Shown in pieces: positions 58,657 to 64,000 of a stretch of 64,000 bases of DNA. The notes under the pieces were generated by a model. It saw only the letters and a program-made list of their open reading frames with translations. It searched no databases and was not told the DNA's origin. The DNA is taken from NCBI GenBank assembly GCA_028710885.1, contig JAQTTG010000003.1, positions 186,001 to 250,000 of the forward strand, read 5' to 3'. This DNA comes from Sulfuricurvum sp. Its GTDB lineage: Bacteria > Campylobacterota > Campylobacteria > Campylobacterales > Sulfurimonadaceae. The translations under genes and the position numbers were made by a program. The stretch's first letter is position 1. Every line of letters begins with the position of its first letter.

Positions 58657-59046
58657 ATGAGACAACGCGCAGCATTTACTATGATTGAACTTATTTTTGT
58701 GATTGTAATTTTAGGCATTTTGACAGCTATTGCACTGCCTAAATTTGTAGGAGTTTCAGAAGATTCGCATATAGCTATTTGTGAATCAGCTATCGGTACT
58801 ATGAATCGTACGATTGGCCTTAACCTTTGGTCAAAATCAATTGCTGAAGGAAATGCTGGTTTAATCACATTGGATGCTGCTGCAATGGTTAAAAATCTTC
58901 CGGATTACAATTCTACGGATTGTGGTGTATTGTTGGGATTGACAGAAGGTGCAGCTGCAGCGGGAGATGGGATATACGGAAGCCCTAGATTTATAAATGA
59001 TGGTAATATGACAACTGCACCAAAATGGGCGTGGGTTAGAAAATAA
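58657..59046 (+). CDS. Type IV pilin-like protein (pilin 3)
   Basis: 129 residues, leader MRQRAA then FTMIELIFVIVILGILTAIA; again Ala at -1. It is closely similar to pilin 1 in the first 65 residues (ALPKFVGVSEDSH, GTMNRTIGLNLWSKSI) but shorter, with two Cys (ICESAIG, STDCGVL). It has its own promoter region (TAGAAT near 58622) and AGAGGT ribosome-binding site after a 138-base AT-rich gap. Probably a duplicate of pilin 1. Confidence 0.85.
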   Translation: MRQRAAFTMIELIFVIVILGILTAIALPKFVGVSEDSHIAICESAIGTMNRTIGLNLWSKSIAEGNAGLITLDAAAMVKNLPDYNSTDCGVLLGLTEGAAAAGDGIYGSPRFINDGNMTTAPKWAWVRK

Positions 59047-59115
59047 TTCTTTTTCATTTGAATGGATATAGTTTAGTTTACGTAACTTTAACATCCGAAT
59101 AGCTACAATCTATCC

Positions 59116-60177
59116 ATGATAACACGCACCCTAACTAAACAAATTTTTGTCGGAAATGTACCTATTGGTGGAGATGCCCCTATTTCTGTGCAGTCGATGA
59201 CTTATTCACGTACGGCGGATGTTACTGCTACTGTTGAGCAAATCAATCGTCTCCATTTTGCCGGATGTGATATTGTCCGCGTTGCCGTCCCCGATGAGGA
59301 AGATGCCCGTGCTCTTAAAGTGATCAAAGAACGAATTTCACTTCCTCTTGTTGCCGATATCCATTTTAATTATAAGCTTGCTCTTATCGCGGCAGAAGTA
59401 GTCGATTGCATCCGTTTCAATCCTGGAAATATTGGTGAAAAAAGTCGAATAAAAGAGATCGTAAGAGCATGTCAGGAGCGTCATATCCCGATTCGTATCG
59501 GAGTCAATGCGGGGAGTTTGGAAAAAGAGTTCGAACAGCGTTATGGAGCCACACCTGAGGGGATGGTTGCTTCGGCGGAATACAATATCAAGTTTCTCGA
59601 AGATTTAGGTTTTACCGATATTAAAGTCTCCCTTAAAGCAAGTGACGTTCAGCGCACCGTCGAAGCGTATCGGATGTTGCGCCCTAAAAATAACTATCCG
59701 TTTCATTTGGGTGTGACCGAAGCGGGAACGATTTTTCATGCGACGATCAAAAGTGCGATTGGGCTTGGAACACTGTTGCTGGAGGGAATCGGCGATACGA
59801 TGCGTGTTTCCATCACAGGTGAACTCGAAGAGGAGATTAAAGTAGGGCGCGCGATTCTCAAAGACAGCGGTGTAGCGAAAGAGGGACCCAATATTATCTC
59901 GTGCCCGACCTGCGGGCGAATCGAAGCGGATTTGGTCTCAGCAGTTGCGGTGATCGAAGAGCGTGTGAAACATATCAAAAAGCCCCTTGATCTCTCTGTT
60001 ATGGGGTGCGTGGTCAATGCCATCGGCGAAGCCAAACATGCCGACGTCGCTATCGCTTACGGTAAAGGCTCTGGTCTTGTGATGGTACGCGGAGAAGTAG
60101 TGGCACGACTTGATGAAGACAAACTCGTCGATCGGTTCGTCGAAGAGGTGGAAAAAATGGAAAAAGAGGAAGAGTGA
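59116..60177 (+). CDS. ispG: 4-hydroxy-3-methylbut-2-enyl diphosphate synthase
   Basis: IspG (GcpE) is the [4Fe-4S] enzyme of the MEP isoprenoid pathway. 353 residues with [50 protein letters not shown] and [10 protein letters not shown]. The cluster Cys are in [11 protein letters not shown] and [12 protein letters not shown]. Its stop and the dnaB ATG overlap (TGATG), so the two are coupled. Confidence 0.97.
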   Translation: MITRTLTKQIFVGNVPIGGDAPISVQSMTYSRTADVTATVEQINRLHFAGCDIVRVAVPDEEDARALKVIKERISLPLVADIHFNYKLALIAAEVVDCIRFNPGNIGEKSRIKEIVRACQERHIPIRIGVNAGSLEKEFEQRYGATPEGMVASAEYNIKFLEDLGFTDIKVSLKASDVQRTVEAYRMLRPKNNYPFHLGVTEAGTIFHATIKSAIGLGTLLLEGIGDTMRVSITGELEEEIKVGRAILKDSGVAKEGPNIISCPTCGRIEADLVSAVAVIEERVKHIKKPLDLSVMGCVVNAIGEAKHADVAIAYGKGSGLVMVRGEVVARLDEDKLVDRFVEEVEKMEKEEE

Positions 60178-61625
60178 TGGAAGAGTCATTATACAATTTG
60201 GCGTTTGAACGCTCCGTCCTCAGCTCTATCATTTTTGATCCGGCTCAGTTTGATGATTTTGATGCGGCGTTAACACCTGAGGATTTTTACCTCTCTGCCC
60301 ATCAGGAAATTTATCGTGCCATGATGAGCTTGGCGCATCGTGATCTCCCTATCGATGAAGAATTTTTGAAAAAAGAGCTAACGGGAAAACAGAAATTCGA
60401 TGAGAGGGTGATGGTCGAAATCCTCACCGCCAATCCGATCGCCAATACCAAAGCGTACGTTCAGGAGATTAAAGACAAAGCGATCAAACGCCATCTCTTG
60501 ACGTTGACGACAGAAATTAAGAGGGTAACCCTCGAAGAGGAACTCAGCGGAACCGATGTGGTCGATTTGGTGGAGCAAAAGTTATATGAGATTACCCAAA
60601 GTTCCCAAGCGACCGATTTTAAAGATGCTCCCTCTATCGCCGATGAGACACTGGCCTATATTGAAGAGATGAAAGCACGCGGGGATTCTGTCCTTGTCGG
60701 CGTCGATACAGGGTATGCGGAGCTGAACAAAATGACGACGGGATTCGGCAAAGGGGATTTGGTCATTATCGCGGCTCGTCCGGCGATGGGGAAAACGTCG
60801 TTTGCCCTCAACATGGTTCAAAATCTTCTCGACAAAGGGAAAGGGGTTGCGTTTTTCTCACTGGAGATGCCGGCGGAGCAGTTGATGCTGCGGCTTTTGA
60901 GTGTTCAAACTTCTATTCAGCTTCAAAGGCTCCGTGTCGGTGATATGAATCCTCAAGAGTATAAACAGCTCAATGATGCGGTGGATAAAATGCGCCACTC
61001 CAAGCTTTTCGTCGACGATCATGGCTCGATCAACATTCATCAGCTCCGTTCAAAGCTTCGAAAACTCAAATCCCGTCATCCTGAGATCGAAGTGGCAGTT
61101 ATCGATTACCTTCAAATCATGAACGGTACAGGGGGAAAAGATCGGCACCTTGAAGTGAGTGAAATTTCGCGGGGGTTAAAAATGCTCGCGCGTGAGCTGG
61201 GTATCCCTATCGTTGCCCTCTCTCAGCTTAACCGTGGACTCGAATCGCGTTCCGATAAGCGTCCGATGCTCAGCGATATCCGTGAATCGGGATCGATCGA
61301 GCAGGATGCCGACATCATTCTTTTCGTTTATCGCAATGACGTTTATCTCTACAAAGAGGAAAAAGAGCGTGAAAAAGATGCGATTGCTAATGGAAAAGAG
61401 TTTATCTCCAAATATGTCGAAAAAGAGGAAGAGGAAGCTGAGATTATTATCGGAAAACAGCGTAATGGACCGACGGGTCATGTAAAACTGATGTTCCAGA
61501 AAAAATTCACCCGTTTCGTCGATCGTCCAACATTTGGAGCAGCACAGATTGTTTACGAGAGTATCGATATGAAATCTGCAACGATGAATGTTAATGATGA
61601 AATGGTATCAATGCCGATTATATAG
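60177..61625 (+). CDS. dnaB: Replicative DNA helicase DnaB
   Basis: Hexameric 5'-3' fork helicase. 482 residues: N-terminal helical domain (about 1-150, NLAFERSVLSSIIFDPAQF), linker, RecA-like motor with LVIIAARPAMGKTSFALNM (Walker A), FFSLEMPAEQLMLRL, VAVIDYLQIM (Walker B), ALSQLNRGLESRSDKRPMLS and VYRNDVYLY. An upstream GTG (60174) is possible, but ATG 60177 sits in the TGATG overlap with ispG. The insert KEREKDAIANGKEF in the late region is charged. Confidence 0.97.
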   Translation: MEESLYNLAFERSVLSSIIFDPAQFDDFDAALTPEDFYLSAHQEIYRAMMSLAHRDLPIDEEFLKKELTGKQKFDERVMVEILTANPIANTKAYVQEIKDKAIKRHLLTLTTEIKRVTLEEELSGTDVVDLVEQKLYEITQSSQATDFKDAPSIADETLAYIEEMKARGDSVLVGVDTGYAELNKMTTGFGKGDLVIIAARPAMGKTSFALNMVQNLLDKGKGVAFFSLEMPAEQLMLRLLSVQTSIQLQRLRVGDMNPQEYKQLNDAVDKMRHSKLFVDDHGSINIHQLRSKLRKLKSRHPEIEVAVIDYLQIMNGTGGKDRHLEVSEISRGLKMLARELGIPIVALSQLNRGLESRSDKRPMLSDIRESGSIEQDADIILFVYRNDVYLYKEEKEREKDAIANGKEFISKYVEKEEEEAEIIIGKQRNGPTGHVKLMFQKKFTRFVDRPTFGAAQIVYESIDMKSATMNVNDEMVSMPII

Positions 61626-62888
61626 ATGTCAAAATTAGAGCGGATTGACCTTTTCGATCTCAAAAGCGGTTCGATCTTTGCTCTATTTCTCTTTTTTATC
61701 CTCACATTGAGTCTTTCGTATGAATATTACCAATTTAGTAACCTGAAAACTTTTGATGATCCTCTGATTCGAGCTTCTGTAATCGATCAAGAGGTACGTC
61801 TTATCGCGGAAAAACCGAAAACATCGATCAAGTTTAGACTCGAAAACGGTGCAAATGTCCGCTGTATCATGAGCCCCTATCTTCGTGATTTGCGAGGACG
61901 GGATGTATTGTTAGAGTTGCAGGTGGGAAAAGTGACTTTTTTGGATTATCTCAAAGGGTTTCGCTCACGCGGTCTGATCTATGAGGTTTATCCTTCTTTG
62001 AGTCTAAAAGAACAATGGTATCGACGAATCGCTTCTGCTCATGATGATCAGAGTATGAAAGAGTTATACGGAGCCCTTTTTGTAGCGACACCAATGTCTC
62101 AGGAGTTTCAAACTCTCGTCGGAGCGATGGGACTCAGTGCTGCCCTTTCTATCAGCGGATATCATTTCGGGATACTCAGTTTGATTGCCTATTTTTTCCT
62201 GCGTCCAAGTTATCGTTGGTTACAGAATCGCTATTTTCCCTATCGGCATGGAAATCGAGATCTTTTTTGGGTAGTGATCGGATTGCTTTTTCTCTATTTA
62301 TGGATTTTGGAGTTTAATCCGGCGATGGTGAGATCGTTTGGGATGATCGCAGTCGGGTATTGGCTTTATGATCGGGGGATAAAAATCGTCTCGCTTCAAA
62401 CGCTCTTGATTGCGATCGGGATTATTCTCGCATTTTTCCCTAAACTCTTTTTTTCACTCTCGTTTTGGTTTTCATCGTTCGGGGTGTTGTCCATCTTTAT
62501 TTTTATCCGCTATTACGAGCATTGGAAACCTTGGCAAATATTTTTAGCCCTTAATATCTGGTGTTATCTTGTATTGCTCCCTATTTCATTAGCGATATTC
62601 GGGACATTTAGCTGGTGGCACATCGGCTCGATCCCGATTAATTTGGTTTTTAATATCTATTATCCGAGTGTTTTGGCACTCCATTTGACACCGTGGGCTG
62701 ATTGGTATGATCCCTATCTCGTCAAAATGTTTAAATTAGGAGAGATTCAATCTGTGTATATTCCGATGGCGGTAGGAATAGGAAGTATTTTTTTAGCTTT
62801 TGGTGCTATGAGATGGAAGGGCGCATTTTGGTTATTAGGAGGTTTAGGCATCAGTACGCTTGGTAGCGCGATTTATCAAATAGCATAG
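61626..62888 (+). CDS. comEC: ComEC/Rec2-family competence membrane channel, short form
   Basis: ComEC conducts single-stranded DNA across the inner membrane during transformation. 420 residues: N-terminal helix, a periplasmic OB-like region (KTSIKFRLENGANVRC), then the competence domain with ALSISGYHFGILSLIAYF and multiple membrane helices (RSFGMIAVGYWLYD, FSLSFWFSSFGVLSIF). The C-terminal metallo-beta-lactamase-like hydrolase domain of the long Firmicute ComEC is absent, as in Helicobacter. It begins at the base after the dnaB stop. Its 3' end overlaps the convergent brkB-like gene by 45 bases. Confidence 0.87.
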   Translation: MSKLERIDLFDLKSGSIFALFLFFILTLSLSYEYYQFSNLKTFDDPLIRASVIDQEVRLIAEKPKTSIKFRLENGANVRCIMSPYLRDLRGRDVLLELQVGKVTFLDYLKGFRSRGLIYEVYPSLSLKEQWYRRIASAHDDQSMKELYGALFVATPMSQEFQTLVGAMGLSAALSISGYHFGILSLIAYFFLRPSYRWLQNRYFPYRHGNRDLFWVVIGLLFLYLWILEFNPAMVRSFGMIAVGYWLYDRGIKIVSLQTLLIAIGIILAFFPKLFFSLSFWFSSFGVLSIFIFIRYYEHWKPWQIFLALNIWCYLVLLPISLAIFGTFSWWHIGSIPINLVFNIYYPSVLALHLTPWADWYDPYLVKMFKLGEIQSVYIPMAVGIGSIFLAFGAMRWKGAFWLLGGLGISTLGSAIYQIA

Positions 62889-63641
62889 TTTCATTCCATA
62901 TATGACGATGATCCATGAGACATAAATCCATAAAAAGAAAAAAATTAGCGATGAAAATGATCCATACATCGTGGCATAGGTTTTATTATAAAAAACATAT
63001 TGTATGAAACTATTTTTTGCAATCCCCCAAATAACGGCAACAATAAATGAACTGATGGATGCAGCTTTCAGGGTAACTTTTGCATTTACGGCAATTTTAT
63101 AAATTAAAAAAAATATTCCCCATAATAAAAGAAAAGGGAATATCGATAGTGCATGTAAAGCAAAACCACTCATATTGGCTTGTAAGTAAGCTTTTAGGCT
63201 CAGTGAAGCGATGAGGACGATAGGAGTCAGGGTGATCAGTGTCCAGTAGGTAGTGATTGAATCCCAAATACCACGTTTATGAGCATTAAAAATTTTACCG
63301 ACTATGTGCTCGAAGTTTTGGAAAAATAGCATTGATGATACAATCATGGTGGTAAATCCGATTACTCCAAGCTGTACTGAGTTTCGGAAAAAAGATTCGA
63401 GATAGCCTGCTATTGCTTCCGTTTGTCCTGGCATTATGTTTTCAAAAATAAAAATCTGGATTTTGGCATATTGATCATTAAAAACAGGGACATTAGCAAT
63501 AAGACTCAGAGATATAATGAGAAGCGGAACGACCGTAAAAATCGTATAAAAGCTGAGACTGGAGGCATAGACCGTGATTTCACGGTCAAACATTAAAAGA
63601 ACAAATAGTTTTGAATGTCTCCAAGCCGTTTTTATATTCAT
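62844..63641 (-). CDS. YihY/BrkB-family inner membrane protein
   Basis: 265 residues, six predicted membrane helices. Characteristic blocks: ASSLSFYTIFTVVPLLIISLSL near the N-terminus, IFKAHKRGIWD-like NAHKRGIWDSITTYW, and MYGSFSSLIFFFLWIYVSWI near the end. The family was once thought to be ribonuclease BN; its role is unknown. Its ATG lies three bases after the glcD stop, so both are read together. Confidence 0.88.
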   Translation of the reverse strand: MNIKTAWRHSKLFVLLMFDREITVYASSLSFYTIFTVVPLLIISLSLIANVPVFNDQYAKIQIFIFENIMPGQTEAIAGYLESFFRNSVQLGVIGFTTMIVSSMLFFQNFEHIVGKIFNAHKRGIWDSITTYWTLITLTPIVLIASLSLKAYLQANMSGFALHALSIFPFLLLWGIFFLIYKIAVNAKVTLKAASISSFIVAVIWGIAKNSFIQYVFYNKTYATMYGSFSSLIFFFLWIYVSWIIVIYGMKLCYLINRATKRTDA

Positions 63642-63644
63642 TTG

Positions 63645-64000
63645 TTATTCAAGTCCCATTTTGGATGGGTTTAGAATATTATTTGGATCAAATGCACGTT
63701 TGATGGATTGAAACAGTGTCATTTCTTCGGGAGTAAATGCCATTGACATGTAGGGAGCTTTTGCCAGTCCGATGCCGTGTTCTCCACTGAGTGTACCACC
63801 GAGATCAATCGTTGCTTGAAATACTTCGCGGATTGCTTCGTAGCCAATTTTCACTTGTTCCGGGTCTTTACCATCCACCATCACATTGGTGTGAACATTG
63901 CCATCACCGGTATGGCCGAAGCATGGGATATTGATATTGTATTTTTGTGCAATTGTATCAAATCGTTCAAGCAGTTCAGGAAGGGCTGAACGGGGAACGG
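63645..64000 (-). CDS. glcD: FAD-linked oxidase, GlcD/D-lactate dehydrogenase type (C-terminal part)
   Basis: About 118 C-terminal residues; the gene enters from beyond the right edge of the window. The frame reads continuously upstream with CFGHTGDGNVHTNVMVDGKD and then GGTLSGEHGIGLAKAPYM and FDPNNILNPSKMGLE. These are the substrate-binding His motifs and C-terminus of FAD-binding type 4 oxidases (glycolate oxidase GlcD, D-lactate dehydrogenase). The substrate cannot be told from this part. Confidence 0.9.
   Translation of the reverse strand, partial: VPRSALPELLERFDTIAQKYNINIPCFGHTGDGNVHTNVMVDGKDPEQVKIGYEAIREVFQATIDLGGTLSGEHGIGLAKAPYMSMAFTPEEMTLFQSIKRAFDPNNILNPSKMGLE

Overview
The window is a chromosomal segment of a Campylobacterota bacterium (the former Epsilonproteobacteria), most likely a free-living, sulfur-oxidiser-type relative of Sulfuricurvum or Sulfurimonas. 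This rests on gene order and gene variants: rpoC-rpsL-rpsG-fusA without an adjacent tuf; flgB-flgC-fliE followed by ftsI and divergent from ftsW-murG; pbp1A next to bioF; a sigma-54 promoter of the GGAA type seen in Campylobacter and Helicobacter; a short ComEC without its hydrolase domain; and a CheZ with the DxxxQ catalytic motif. The genus is inferred and was not tested by a database search.

Layout. 1-5.4 kb: C-terminal half of RNA polymerase beta' and the str operon. 5.4-10.8 kb: a 32-residue membrane protein, an N-end-rule leucyltransferase, RF2, divergent panC plus a lipoprotein, and ftsI. 10.8-16.4 kb: the flagellar rod genes flgBC-fliE (sigma-54 promoter, reading into ftsI), divergent ftsW and murG, then a leuA of the yeast/actinobacterial type. 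16.4-19.2 kb: an AT-rich, three-gene envelope cassette of unknown function (polytopic membrane protein, VWA-like lipoprotein, small membrane protein), flanked on both sides by GC-rich palindromes. 19.2-29.3 kb: one tightly packed leftward cluster, uvrB > dedA-like > alaS > copD-like > maf > bioF > orphan ABC ATPase > pbp1A. 29.3-32.5 kb: a DUF2721 protein, an M29-type aminopeptidase, small secreted and coiled-coil proteins, and a mono-heme cytochrome c. 32.5-41.7 kb: signalling (a BarA-like hybrid kinase coupled to an HD-GYP response regulator; a GNAT, NhaC-type antiporter, OmpR-type regulator and kinase operon) and a D,D-carboxypeptidase. 41.7-50.7 kb: an L,D-transpeptidase, a diheme peroxidase, a RecD2-type helicase, glyQ, a DUF89 protein, a DUF3972-like protein, purE, a U32/TrhP protein and cheZ. 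50.7-64 kb: HisJ-type phosphatase, glnA, pckA, a NifX-like protein with a His-rich loop, three type IV pilin-like genes interleaved with priA, ispG, dnaB, comEC, a BrkB-family protein and the C-terminus of a GlcD-type oxidase.

Most of the window is housekeeping: translation, cell wall (FtsI, FtsW, MurG, PBP1A, DacA, L,D-transpeptidase), replication and repair (DnaB, PriA, UvrB, RecD2), motility, and central metabolism. No tRNA, rRNA, CRISPR array, insertion sequence or prophage was recognised. No gene-free stretch exceeds about 210 bases once the 32-residue gene at 5562 is counted. The most accessory-looking part is the AT-rich cassette at 16.5-19.1 kb. Other points of interest are an antiporter whose conserved N-terminus lies upstream of any ATG/GTG/TTG, a CheZ carrying FliM-like peptides at both ends, a possible structured RNA before ftsW, and a family of short GC-rich palindromes.
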